NCBI GenBank assembly: GCA_016871375.1 | Contig: VFYY01000004.1 | Coordinates: forward strand, 1 to 56,047 | DNA length: 56,047 nt | Direction: 5' to 3' | Origin: Acidimicrobiia bacterium | GTDB taxonomy: Bacteria > Acidobacteriota > Vicinamibacteria > Vicinamibacterales > UBA2999 | Shown: one piece after another, positions 24,297 to 32,951 of the stretch | Position numbering within the stretch: position 1 is the first letter of the stretch | Layout: every line of letters begins with the position of its first letter | The notes under the pieces: model-generated | Databases searched by the model: none | What the model was told of the DNA's origin: nothing | What the model saw: the letters and a program-made list of their open reading frames with translations, nothing else | Position numbers and translations under genes: made by a program

Positions 24297-24575
24297 AGCA
24301 CAAAGACGATCAGCCACAAAGGCCACTAAAGCTTTTTCACAAAGGTCACAAAGGACGACGTTCGACCGCGCCGCCGAAGGCGGCAGCGCGAACGTCGAGA
24401 GCGCGAGCACAAGCCGATCTGCCCGTCGAAGCGGCTTGTGCTCGCGCTCTCGACGTTCGCGCTCTCGGCCTGCTGCGCAGGCCGGCCGGTCGAACGTTGC
24501 CTTGGTGTCCTTTGTGTCGTGATCCGGGTGTAGACGGCTTTGTGGCAAAACCGTCTTCGTGTCCTTGGTGGGAAG
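24297..24575. repeat. Long imperfect inverted repeat with a perfect 32-bp stem
   Basis: This is the whole gap between the MFS gene and the convergent fusion gene. The inner arms 24385-24416 and 24432-24463 (agcgcgaacgtcgagagcgc... and complement) pair perfectly over 32 bp around a 15-nt loop. A second pair, acgttcgaccg/cggtcgaacgt, lies outside at 24358 and 24487. The outermost flanks carry cacaaaggtcacaaagg and ccttggtgtcctttgtg, again roughly complementary. No ORF explains it. Confidence 0.88.
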
Positions 24576-26651
24576 TTACTCGACGAACGGCTCGATGCCC
24601 GCCGCCTCGAGCACCCGCCTGGCGGCAGGCGTCGTGAAGGACAGGAGCAGCTCGCTCGCGCCCACCTCGTCACGCGTGTTCGCGCACACGCCGCCGGTGA
24701 ACCCGATCCACGTCTGCAGCTCCTGCGGGATGCGGCCGACCAGCTGCACGCCCTTCACGCCCGTGATGCGCGACGCCACGACGACGACGTACTCGGCGCC
24801 GCCGTCGGCGACGACTTCGACGTTGTACTCGCCGGGCATCGGCTTCATCTTCGGCTTCATCTGGCGCGTGATGCCGAGGCGATCGACGAGGCTGACGAAG
24901 TAGCGGCCGCTGGCGCCGTCGCCGGGATAGGCGACCGATGTCGCGCCGAGCAAGGTCTTTGTGAACGCCGCGGTGGTGGAGATGTCGGGCCTGGGCGCGC
25001 CCTCGCGCATGCCCATGCCGATGCCGGCGCGGCCGATCACCGTACGCGTGGCCGCGACGACCTTCTCCTTCCTGATCAGCGCGTCGAGGTTCTCCGGGTT
25101 GAGCACGGCGACGTCGCACGGCTCGCCGGCTTCGATCGTCCGCTGCGTCTCGGGATTCACCGCGAAGCGGACGTTGACGCGGCGCCCGGTCGCGCGTTCG
25201 AACTGCGACGCGATGCCGGCCACCGCCACGCGCGGGCCGTTACCGCTGAGGAGCGTGAGGGCCGGCGTCTTCGCGGCCTCGAACTTCGTGCGCAGCGCCG
25301 CGCGGTCCACCGCCGCCCCGCGCATGTAGACGGCCGAGATCCGCCGCGTGTTGTCGATGTCCTCGAGCGGGTTGGCGTCGAGGACCAGGAAGTCGGCGCT
25401 CTTCCCTGCCGCCACGGTGCCGACCTCCGTGAGCTTCAGAAATTCCGCCGGGTTGCGCGTGGCCGCCGTGATCGCTTCCGCCGGCGTGAGCCCGGCCTCG
25501 ACCATGCTCGCCATCTCGATGTGCGAGCCGAAGCCGAAGTAGAACGCCCCGTTGGTCGCGCCCGCATCGTCGCCCAGCCCGAACCGGATGCCGGCGGCCT
25601 TCAGCGCCTGCACGCCACGCGGGACGATGCCGGCCTTCCAGCGGGCGGCGGCGTCGGCAGGCGCGGCCGGCCGTTCGAGCGCGGCGATCTCCTCGGCGGA
25701 GAACGTCTCGCGCAGCAGCGGATCGTCGATCCACGCGGGCCGCCGGCCGAAGATGTCGTTGCGCGTGCTCCAGAGCGTGAGGAAGACGAAGACGTTCGGG
25801 CGCCGGCGGAACAGCCCGATCAGCTCCTCGTCCATCGCCGTGCCGTCGCGCCACGGCGGGTGCACCAGTCCGTCGATGCCCGCCCGCATGATCCCCTTGA
25901 CGTCGTCCTGCGCGAAGGCGTGCGTGACCGCGACGAGGCCCTGCGCGTGCGCCTCGTCGATGGCCGCGGTGTAGATCTCCGGCGTGAGCTTCTTCACCGT
26001 GCCCTCGCGATCGTCCACCCAGATCTTCACGAACTGATCGATGTTGCGCGCCTCGAGCTCGCGGACGGCGGCGCGGGCCTCCTCCGGCGTCGTGACGCCG
26101 TAGGGCGCGTCGCGCAGCGGCGGCGCCGGCCCGCCGAGCGGCATCGCCAGGCCGCGGCCCGCGGTGAGGAACCGGGCGGTGTTCGGCAGGGGATTGGCTC
26201 TCAGCTCGTCGCGGAGCGCAAAGCCGGCTTCCCGCTCGGCGCCCATGCTCATCACGGTCGTCACGCCGTGATACGCGAAGCGCTGAAGGTGATCGATGAG
26301 GTTCTCGCGCGTGTAGTTCTCGGCCGTGAAGCTTGCGCCCTTGCGGTAGCCGAGATGCGCATGCGCGTCGACGATCGCCGGCATGACGGTCTTGCCCGTC
26401 AGGTCCACGCGCGCGGCCCCATCGGGCGCCGTGACCTCTCCCCTGCGGCCGACGCGCGTGAAGACGCCGTTCTCGACGAGGAACGCGGAGCCTTCGATCG
26501 GCGCCTGCTCGTCGCCGATGATGAGCCGCGCGCCTTCGAACAGCGTGGCGGTCGATCCGGGTGCGGGCTGCGGTTCAGAGGGCGCCTGCGAGCACGCGGC
26601 CGCCGCCATCGCCAGTACGCACGCGAGCGCGGCTACGGAACGGACAGCCAT
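24576..26651 (-). CDS. Lipoprotein fusion: amidohydrolase + ModA-like substrate-binding domain
   Basis: 691 residues in one uninterrupted frame, starting with a lipoprotein signal (MAVRSVAALACVLAMAAAAC, Cys20). Residues about 35-460 are an imidazolonepropionase-like amidohydrolase: metal motif DAHAHLG (His97/His99), VTHAFAQDDVKG, GLGDDAG, and C-terminal TPAEAITAATRNPAEFLKL..GTVAAGKSADFLVLDANPL. Residues about 463-691 are a periplasmic binding-protein domain like molybdate-type ModA: SVAYPGDGASGRYFVSLVDRLGI, ...ARRVLEAAGIEPF. It aligns by eye to the stand-alone ModA-like gene at 29035. The architecture suggests a substrate-capturing, membrane-anchored hydrolase. It overlaps the upstream PEPM gene by 19 bp. 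Confidence 0.85.
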   Translation of the reverse strand: MAVRSVAALACVLAMAAAACSQAPSEPQPAPGSTATLFEGARLIIGDEQAPIEGSAFLVENGVFTRVGRRGEVTAPDGAARVDLTGKTVMPAIVDAHAHLGYRKGASFTAENYTRENLIDHLQRFAYHGVTTVMSMGAEREAGFALRDELRANPLPNTARFLTAGRGLAMPLGGPAPPLRDAPYGVTTPEEARAAVRELEARNIDQFVKIWVDDREGTVKKLTPEIYTAAIDEAHAQGLVAVTHAFAQDDVKGIMRAGIDGLVHPPWRDGTAMDEELIGLFRRRPNVFVFLTLWSTRNDIFGRRPAWIDDPLLRETFSAEEIAALERPAAPADAAARWKAGIVPRGVQALKAAGIRFGLGDDAGATNGAFYFGFGSHIEMASMVEAGLTPAEAITAATRNPAEFLKLTEVGTVAAGKSADFLVLDANPLEDIDNTRRISAVYMRGAAVDRAALRTKFEAAKTPALTLLSGNGPRVAVAGIASQFERATGRRVNVRFAVNPETQRTIEAGEPCDVAVLNPENLDALIRKEKVVAATRTVIGRAGIGMGMREGAPRPDISTTAAFTKTLLGATSVAYPGDGASGRYFVSLVDRLGITRQMKPKMKPMPGEYNVEVVADGGAEYVVVVASRITGVKGVQLVGRIPQELQTWIGFTGGVCANTRDEVGASELLLSFTTPAARRVLEAAGIEPFVE

Positions 26652-27604
26652 CGCCTGGCGAGCTCCGCATAGGTGGTCGAATTCGACACGCGGCTGAGGA
26701 TGTCCGCCGACAGCGTCGGGCGCGGTGTCACCTCGCCGTTGGTCCGCAGCTCCTGCAGCATCGCGTCGCACAGCGCCATCGCCGGCTGCGACACCATGTT
26801 GGGGTGGATGTTGACCTTCATCCGCGTGTTCGTCAGCAGCGGCTTCGCCACGCCGATGCCGAGCAGCGGCACGGGCAGCTCGCCGGCGATCCGGTTGATC
26901 TGCTCCGCGCTGAACCCGGTGAGGCTGTTCATGACGACGTCGGCGCCCGCGCGGGCGAACGCCTGGCCGCGGCGGATGACTGTGTCGAGATCCTCGGCAA
27001 CCGTGCGGCCGATGATGACGAAGTCGCGGTTCGTCCGCCCGTCCACCGCCGCCTCGAGCCGCTCGCGCATCCGCTCGACCGTCTGCAGCGCGCTCGTGGT
27101 CGGTCCGCCCGGGCCGGCCCACGTTTCCATCTTTTTCGGGTTGACGCTGTCTTCGATATGCAGCGCGGCGATGCCCGCGCGCTCGTAGAGCTGCACCGTG
27201 CGATAGACGTTCAGCGACGTCTCGCCCGCCTGGTCGGCGTCCACGATCGCGGGAATCCGCACCTCGCGCGCGATGCGGCCGGCGATCTCGACCATGTCGG
27301 TGGTCGTGATGATGCCCCAGTCAGGGGCGCCGAGGTACGTCATCGACATCATGTTGCCGCCGATGTAGACGGCGTCGAAGCCGCGCGCCTCCGCGAGCTT
27401 GCCGGCGATGACGGTGTACGCCTCGGGCGCGGTGAGCAGGCCCGGCGCGCGCAGCAGCGCGCGCAGTCTGGCGAACTTCGAGGCCCCGTCCGGTGGGGGC
27501 GCCTGTGCCTGGACCGGTACCGCGTTCAACCCGAGCGTCGCGGCGGCGCCCGCTGCCGCGGCCGCCTGCTGCAGGAAATCACGACGTGATGCTGGACTGT
27601 CCAT
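26633..27604 (-). CDS. Tat-exported isocitrate lyase/PEP mutase-family protein
   Basis: 323 residues. The N-terminus MDSPASRRDFLQQAAAAAGAAATLGLNAVPVQAQ is a Tat signal. The barrel shows APEAYTVIAGKLAEARGFDAVYIGG, IIDAD-like PAIVDADQAGETSLNVYRTVQLYERAGIAALHIEDSVNPKK (metal-site Asp and Glu) and RDFVIIGRT. The family makes or breaks C-C or C-P bonds next to a carboxylate (methylisocitrate lyase, oxaloacetate hydrolase, PEP mutase). Normally these are cytoplasmic; export is unusual. Coupled to the amidohydrolase-ModA fusion by a 19-bp overlap, so the two probably act in sequence. Confidence 0.88.
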   Translation of the reverse strand: MDSPASRRDFLQQAAAAAGAAATLGLNAVPVQAQAPPPDGASKFARLRALLRAPGLLTAPEAYTVIAGKLAEARGFDAVYIGGNMMSMTYLGAPDWGIITTTDMVEIAGRIAREVRIPAIVDADQAGETSLNVYRTVQLYERAGIAALHIEDSVNPKKMETWAGPGGPTTSALQTVERMRERLEAAVDGRTNRDFVIIGRTVAEDLDTVIRRGQAFARAGADVVMNSLTGFSAEQINRIAGELPVPLLGIGVAKPLLTNTRMKVNIHPNMVSQPAMALCDAMLQELRTNGEVTPRPTLSADILSRVSNSTTYAELARRWLSVP

Positions 27605-27636
27605 ACGCTCCTCTGCTGGAGCCGACAGTGTAAGTC

Positions 27637-27954
27637 ATGGGCGGCGCGCGACGGACGCCGCGCGCCGCCGGTCCGGCGTGTTATCGGGCGCAGGTGCAGC
27701 TCTTGCCGCAGTTGCACGTCTGGCCACAGCGGCATCCCGCACGGCGGCCCTGGGTCGAGTACGACTTTCCCCGGTTCCGCCTGGGAGCCGGCTACGGCGC
27801 CTATCAGTCACGCGGCGCGGTGTGGCAGCACAAGCCGTTCGTCACCGCGACCGTCAAGGTGCCGCCCGTCGGCAACGTGGAGCTCTGGCTGCAGCGGCTC
27901 CACGACAATCACCTCACCGCGCAGATCCGCTTCGCGAAAGTATTCGTGCACTAG
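27637..27954 (+). CDS. Possible C-terminal fragment of a beta-rich protein
   Basis: 105-codon ORF. Only the second half looks protein-like: PRFRLGAGYGAYQSRGAVWQHKPFVTATVKVPPVGNVELWLQRLHDNHLTAQIRFAKVFVH has alternating strands like the end of an outer-membrane barrel. The first half reads through a region whose minus strand encodes a Cys-rich motif. Its stop TAG lies in the edge of repeat family A copy 3. It may be a truncated gene rather than a functional one. Confidence 0.35.
   Translation: MGGARRTPRAAGPACYRAQVQLLPQLHVWPQRHPARRPWVEYDFPRFRLGAGYGAYQSRGAVWQHKPFVTATVKVPPVGNVELWLQRLHDNHLTAQIRFAKVFVH
27681..27791 (-). pseudogene. Metallothionein-like Cys-rich tail without a start codon
   Basis: On the minus strand, between stop codons, the frame ends GCRCGQTCNCGKSCTCAR and TAA. 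Six Cys occur in C-x-C-xxx-C-x-C-xxx-C-x-C spacing, as in small bacterial metallothionein-like peptides. There is no ATG, GTG or TTG in the frame. It is either the orphan tail of a broken gene or a coincidence opposite the plus-strand fragment. Confidence 0.35.
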
Positions 27955-28066
27955 AGCGGTTTCTGAAACGTCGTAGTGTCCGGCTTGAGCCGGACCACGT
28001 CGATCGGCACCGCCGTGTGTGGTCCGGCTAAAGCCGGACACTACGAAGAAGTCGAAACCGCGCTAA
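27951..28066. repeat. Hairpin repeat family A, copy 3
   Basis: Full two-hairpin form from ctagagcggtttctgaaacg to gaagtcgaaaccgcgctaa. The left edge supplies the TAG stop of the plus-strand ORF (27952-27954). The right edge, read on the minus strand, supplies the TAG stop of the decarboxylase-like gene (28063-28065). It sits exactly between convergent genes. Confidence 0.9.
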
Positions 28067-29034
28067 GGCGACAGCGGCGCGAAGAGCTCCTCGATCGGGA
28101 CGACACGCGGCGCGAGGTGCTGCTCGAACAGGTACTGGGGCAGCGTCTCCAGCGAGCGCCGGTTACGTTCGACCCCGTACGGCCAGAAGTCCTCACCCAT
28201 GCTCCGGCGGGTCTCCTCCGTCTCGGCCACGATCCAGGGCAGCGTGATCTTCAGCGCGTCGATCTCGACGAGCTGCTCGTACGCCCACTGCTTCGCCCGC
28301 TCGAACGCGTCGAAGAGGCTCCTGGCCATCCACGGGTTCGCGTCGTACACGTCCCTGCGCACGACGATGACGTGCATGATCGGAAAGATGCCGGTCTTCT
28401 CGAAGTAGGTTTTTTCCACCCGCCGGTAGTCCTCGAACAACCGGCGCACCGGCGACCCGGGACGGGCGAGCGCCTGCGGCGCGTTGGGCGAGATGATGGC
28501 GTCGAGGGTCCCCTGCTCGAGCATCGGGCCCATGTCCTGCTCGAGGGGCATTCGTGTGAGCTTCACGCCGGGCAGGTCGAAGTCGATGCGCGTCGGCCGC
28601 TGCAGGCCGTCCTGCGTGCCGCTGAACCACTCGCTGGTCTCGGGGGCCACGCCGTACTCGTGCAGCAGCAGGCCGCGCGCGAATACCGCGGCCGTCATCG
28701 AGTACTCGGGAACCCCGATGCGCGTGCCGACGAGATCCGCCGGCTGACTGATCCCCGCGTGCCGGTTCACGTAGATGCAGGAGTGCCGGAAGAGCCGCGA
28801 GGGAAACACCGGGATGGCGATGAACGAGTCGTCGCCCCGCGCGCGGAGCATCGTGTAGTTGGAGAACGACAGCTCCGAGACGTCGAACGCCTTGTGGCGC
28901 AGCATGCGGAAGAACGTCTCGCTCGGCCTCGAGATGACCGGCGTCAGCTCGATGCCGTCCGGCACGATCGTCCGGTCGATCAGCGGGCGGACCCGGTCGT
29001 AATCCCAGAAGGCGATGGTCAGCCGCAGAGCCAT
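28063..29034 (-). CDS. 4,5-dihydroxyphthalate decarboxylase-like protein (binding-protein fold)
   Basis: 323 residues with no signal peptide. MALRLTIAFWDYDRVRPLIDRTIVPDGIELTPVISRPSETFFRML and FDVSELSFSNYTMLRARGDDSFIAIPVFPSRLFRHSCIYVN are the pattern of Pht5-type 4,5-dihydroxyphthalate decarboxylases, which have a type II periplasmic-binding-protein fold. The family removes a carboxyl group from dihydroxyphthalate in phthalate breakdown, but many homologues are uncharacterised. Its ATG directly follows the stop of the ModA-like gene (TAGATG). With the Rieske oxygenase at 1.4 kb it supports an aromatic dicarboxylate theme. Confidence 0.85.
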   Translation of the reverse strand: MALRLTIAFWDYDRVRPLIDRTIVPDGIELTPVISRPSETFFRMLRHKAFDVSELSFSNYTMLRARGDDSFIAIPVFPSRLFRHSCIYVNRHAGISQPADLVGTRIGVPEYSMTAAVFARGLLLHEYGVAPETSEWFSGTQDGLQRPTRIDFDLPGVKLTRMPLEQDMGPMLEQGTLDAIISPNAPQALARPGSPVRRLFEDYRRVEKTYFEKTGIFPIMHVIVVRRDVYDANPWMARSLFDAFERAKQWAYEQLVEIDALKITLPWIVAETEETRRSMGEDFWPYGVERNRRSLETLPQYLFEQHLAPRVVPIEELFAPLSP

Positions 29035-29769
29035 CTATTCGACGCCGGCGTCGCGCAGCGTCCGCCGCGCGGCGGCAGTGGTGATGAAGCGGAGGAACGC
29101 CGAGGCGGCGACCGGCTCGCGCGCGGCGTGCATCACCACCGCGTCGTAGGTGGTGAAGTTCTGCAGCGGCGCAGGCAGCGGACCGGCATACTGCAGACCT
29201 GTTGCCCGGATGGCGTCTGACCTCGCGAGGAACGCGAGCTCGCTGCCGCGCGCGGCCGCGAGGCGCTCCATGACCGCCTCCCCATTGAGGACGCGGACGG
29301 TCTTCGCCTCGACGCGATCGGCGATGCCGAGCTGCGCGAGCAGCGTCTCGATGTACGTGCCGCTCGAGCCCTGGTTGTAGATGACCGCGTCCGCCGCGAG
29401 CAGTTCGCGGCGCAGCGCATCAGCGGACGAGACGTCGGGTGTGGCCGCGCCGGCGCGAACGACCACCGCCACGCCGACGCGGCCGACCGTCGTGCGCGAC
29501 GCGGCAGCGGCGCGGCGATCCGCGATCGCCTGGTCGACGACGGCCGCGGGCGCGATGAGGACGTCGGCGGCGTCGCCGGCCGCGAGCCGCGCCGTCAGTT
29601 GCGGCGCGTTGCCGATCTCGATGCGGACGACGTCACCGGTGTCACGCCGGTACTGGGCGGCGAGCTGCGTCACGCCCGCTTCCAGCGCGCCCGCGCTCAT
29701 CACGACGAGTTCCGCCGCGAAGAGCGTGGCCGCGCCGGCCGCGAGCACCACCGGCAGGACGAGTCTCAG
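29035..29769 (-). CDS. ModA-like extracytoplasmic substrate-binding protein
   Basis: About 244 residues. The best N-terminus uses CTG at 29769, overlapping the TonB receptor stop (CTGA): LRLVLPVVLAAGAATLFAAELVV is a good signal peptide. A GTG a few codons later is the alternative. The mature part begins VVMSAGALEAGVTQLAAQYRRDTGDVVRIEIG and has DVLIAPAAVVDQAI, SSADALRRELLAADAVIYNQGSSGTYIETLL, AFLRFITTAAARRTLRDAGVE, which is the molybdate/organic-acid ModA family. There are no ABC permease or ATPase genes nearby, so it may serve the receptor or the decarboxylase-like protein rather than an ABC importer. Confidence 0.82.
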   Translation of the reverse strand: MRLVLPVVLAAGAATLFAAELVVMSAGALEAGVTQLAAQYRRDTGDVVRIEIGNAPQLTARLAAGDAADVLIAPAAVVDQAIADRRAAAASRTTVGRVGVAVVVRAGAATPDVSSADALRRELLAADAVIYNQGSSGTYIETLLAQLGIADRVEAKTVRVLNGEAVMERLAAARGSELAFLARSDAIRATGLQYAGPLPAPLQNFTTYDAVVMHAAREPVAASAFLRFITTAAARRTLRDAGVE

Positions 29770-32700
29770 AAATCGACCGTCAGGTTCCACCGGACGAAGC
29801 GCGGCGTGTAGATCGCGGTCGGGTTGTTCCACGTCCCGCCGTTGCCCGCGTTGTTGGCGCTGAACTGGTAGATGTTCTCGTACGTCGTCGTGTAGTTCGT
29901 GTTGAGCAGGTTGCCCAGGTCCACGCCCACGTCGAAGCGCCGCTGGCCCCACCGCAGGATCTTCGCGAAGCGCATGTCGATCTGCGTGCGCCGGTTGTCC
30001 GCGTACAGGCGGTGGTCGTTGTCCAGGATCTCGATGGTCGTGAAGCCGGTGGCGAGGCCGCCCGGGGGCAGCCGGCCCGCGGCGGCCTGGATCACCGAGT
30101 TCGGCACCTGCCACGTGGCGATGCGCTCGAGCGGCGCCTGCGAGCGCACGGTGGCGCTGACGAGCACGTCCACCTTCGGCACGGTGTAGGAGCCGAGCCC
30201 GCGGATCGTCGTCTGCCACGGATCGGCATCCAGGCAGTTGCGCAGGTCCTTGATCACGCCGCCGTTGGTCAGCGTCCGGCCGAGCGCGGGAATGAACGCA
30301 CCGCCGACGGCGACCACCGCGACGTCGCTGACGCGCGCGGTCTCGCAGGCATCCTCGACCGACCGGCCGGTCTGCGTGCCGAACTGCAGCGTCAGCCCCT
30401 GGCGGAGGCGCGCGTTGACCGTGAAGTCCACGCCGTGCCAGTACTGGGAGCGCGCCGGGCCGAAGTCCTCCTCGAAGGTGACGTAGTTCTGCGCGCCGCG
30501 CGAGGCGGCCGCCGCCGTGACCATCGACACCGTGATCGGGTACCCGCCGCCGCCGGGCAGCCGGTTATCGCGCGGCGCCGTGAGCGTGAACGGCTGGTAG
30601 TCCTCGGGCCCCCGCAGGCGGTTGTCGATGACCTTGTTGCCCAGGAACCAGCGGCGGTTGTAGGCGACCTCCGCCGACACGCGCGGGATCAGCTCCTGCT
30701 GCAGCGTGACACCCCACTGCCAGTCGGCCTGCCGCACGCCCCACCCGCGCAGCGTGTCCTGGTTGACCTGCTGGACGTTGCCGGAGACGGCGCCGAAGTT
30801 CAGCAGGTCGCCGGTCAGCGCCGCGCACTCTCCGTTGGCGGCGAAGTTCATGATGGTGCAGTCCACCACCTTGTTGCCGTTGGTGTCGTTCCAGTTCCGC
30901 GCCGCGGTCCGGACGATGCGGACCGCCGGGTTGTTGCTGGTGTACTCGCTGTCGTTGGTGGCGGCATCGAGGTACTTGCCCAGGTTGAACTTGAGCGCCG
31001 TGCGGCCGTCGCCGAACACGTCGTAGGCGGCGCCGAACCGCGGCGTGACGTCGTTGAATGCATCAACGCCGGGCGTGCGCTCGAACCTGATCGGCGCGGC
31101 GTTGAACGGCGAGGTTTTCGTCGTGCCGTTGCCCTCAGCCGGGCTGAAGCTCCACGCGCGGTCGTAGCGCAGCGCGCCCTGCAGCGTCAGCCGCCCCCGC
31201 GTCCACCGGTCCTGGACGTAAAAGGCAGAGGTCCCCGTGCGGTCCGCCGTATTCCAGTCCGGCAGCCGGAACGTGAACTGATTCGGCACGCCCTGGTTGA
31301 AGCGGTACTGCAGCCCGGCATCGGGAGTGGTGAAGAAGAAGTTCACGCGGATGTAGGCGCCCTGATAGCCGACCTTCAGATCGTGCGACCCGGTGACGTA
31401 GGAGGCCGAGGCGCGCCAGTTGTTCGGGTTGGCGTAGTTGGGGCTGATCGCCGGCACGCCGCGGTAGGTATAGTTCGCGCGCGGCGCGAACGGCAGCCCG
31501 GTCGCGGGATTGATCGCGGTGGACTGCTCGACGACGGAGATCAGATCGAACACGCCGTCCGGAGGCTGCCGGCCCGTCGTCCCGCCCTTGAACGAGAAGC
31601 GCGTGACGCCGGCCTCGAGGAGCAGCCGGTTCGTCAACGGCGCGCTCCAGGTCCCCTGCGTCACGTAGTAGGGCGTGTTGCCGAAGTAGTTCGGGTTCGC
31701 CTCGGGCGAGACCGTCGCCGTGCCGGCCGCGATCCAGTTGTCGCCGCGCGTGTTGCAGCCGTCGGTGTCCACCTTCAGCGGCGACCCTTCGCAGCGGCGC
31801 TGGTATTCCTGGTTGAACGAGACGCGGTTGCGCGGGGTGACCTGCATCGTGACGCGCGCGATGTACGTCTCGCGTCCCTGCAGCTGCCGTGCGTTCACGC
31901 TGGCGTCCCCCACCCAGTCCCACCGCGACGCGTCGGAGGTGTTCCGGTTCGCGACGACACCCTGGACCGACGACGCCGTATCGAGCTGGCGATAGCTGCC
32001 GAAGAACCAGATGCGATCGCGCTGAATCGGGCCGCCGTACGACGCGCTCCAGTCGTAGGAGCCGATGATCCCGGGAGGTTCCCTGAGACCCACCGCGCGC
32101 AGCTCGTCGGTCAGGTTGTTGCCGCGCGACCAGTCGCCGGCGTTGTTGACGAACGCCTGCCCGCGGAACGTGTTGCCGCCGGAGCGCGGCACCAGGTTCA
32201 TCACCGGGCCGCCGATGTCCGACTCGCCGAGGCCGCCGGCGACCGACACCGACACCTCGTCCACGTTGATCGAGTCGAGGATGTAGGTGGACACGCCGCC
32301 GCCGTTGAACGGGGCGGCCACGGTCATGCCGTTGATCGTCATGCGCCCTTCGTTGATCGGGCCGCCGCGCGCGGCGAAGAACGTCATCGTCGGCGAGGCG
32401 GCCAGCGCCCCGTCGTTGACGGTGAGGCCGGGCACCGCGTTGAGCAGCGTGCCGACCGAGCGGTTGCCGGGGATGGCGGCGACGACGTCGGCGCTCAGCA
32501 CCGTCTCGCGCTGCGTGGTCTGCACGTCGACGACCGGCGTCTCGCCGGTGACGGTGACCGTCTCCTCGAGCGTCCCGACGCTCATCTCGGCCGGAATCGC
32601 CAGCGTGGCGGTGCCACTGAGCTCGATGCCGTCGCGCCTGATCACCCTGAAGCCCGGGAGCGTGAAGGTCAGGGAGTAGGTGCCGGGGTTGAGGCCGGTG

Positions 32701-32903
32701 ATGCGGTACTGCCCCGTGCCATCGGTGATGGCCGTGCGTACCTTTTCAATCAAGGCGGGGCTGGCCGCCTCGACGGTGACACCGGGCAGCACGGCGCCCG
32801 ATTCGTCTCTCACGGCGCCCGTGAGAGTGCCTTGCGCAAACGCCAACGACGGCAGGAAGGCCGTGATCGCCAGGACCAGGACGGCCTTCGACACCACGCG
32901 CAT
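29766..32903 (-). CDS. TonB-dependent receptor, Oar-like, with N-terminal carboxypeptidase-regulatory domain
   Basis: 1045 residues. Signal peptide MRVVSKAVLVLAITAFLPSLAFAQ. Regulatory Ig-like domain at about 25-105 (GTLTGAVRDESGAVLPGVTVEAASPALIEK...GQYRITGLNPGTYSLTFTLPGF). TonB-box-like/plug region VTVTGETPVVDVQTTQRETVLSADVVAAIPGNRSVGTLLNAVPGL, then a barrel ending ...RFVRWNLTVDF with terminal Phe. First gene of an operon with the ModA-like and decarboxylase-like genes, which makes it the likely outer-membrane entry point for their ligand. Confidence 0.93.
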   Translation of the reverse strand: MRVVSKAVLVLAITAFLPSLAFAQGTLTGAVRDESGAVLPGVTVEAASPALIEKVRTAITDGTGQYRITGLNPGTYSLTFTLPGFRVIRRDGIELSGTATLAIPAEMSVGTLEETVTVTGETPVVDVQTTQRETVLSADVVAAIPGNRSVGTLLNAVPGLTVNDGALAASPTMTFFAARGGPINEGRMTINGMTVAAPFNGGGVSTYILDSINVDEVSVSVAGGLGESDIGGPVMNLVPRSGGNTFRGQAFVNNAGDWSRGNNLTDELRAVGLREPPGIIGSYDWSASYGGPIQRDRIWFFGSYRQLDTASSVQGVVANRNTSDASRWDWVGDASVNARQLQGRETYIARVTMQVTPRNRVSFNQEYQRRCEGSPLKVDTDGCNTRGDNWIAAGTATVSPEANPNYFGNTPYYVTQGTWSAPLTNRLLLEAGVTRFSFKGGTTGRQPPDGVFDLISVVEQSTAINPATGLPFAPRANYTYRGVPAISPNYANPNNWRASASYVTGSHDLKVGYQGAYIRVNFFFTTPDAGLQYRFNQGVPNQFTFRLPDWNTADRTGTSAFYVQDRWTRGRLTLQGALRYDRAWSFSPAEGNGTTKTSPFNAAPIRFERTPGVDAFNDVTPRFGAAYDVFGDGRTALKFNLGKYLDAATNDSEYTSNNPAVRIVRTAARNWNDTNGNKVVDCTIMNFAANGECAALTGDLLNFGAVSGNVQQVNQDTLRGWGVRQADWQWGVTLQQELIPRVSAEVAYNRRWFLGNKVIDNRLRGPEDYQPFTLTAPRDNRLPGGGGYPITVSMVTAAAASRGAQNYVTFEEDFGPARSQYWHGVDFTVNARLRQGLTLQFGTQTGRSVEDACETARVSDVAVVAVGGAFIPALGRTLTNGGVIKDLRNCLDADPWQTTIRGLGSYTVPKVDVLVSATVRSQAPLERIATWQVPNSVIQAAAGRLPPGGLATGFTTIEILDNDHRLYADNRRTQIDMRFAKILRWGQRRFDVGVDLGNLLNTNYTTTYENIYQFSANNAGNGGTWNNPTAIYTPRFVRWNLTVDF

Positions 32904-32951
32904 GGGGCCTCCTTCAGTACCGGGTTGAGGGGTACCACGCCGGCGGATGAC

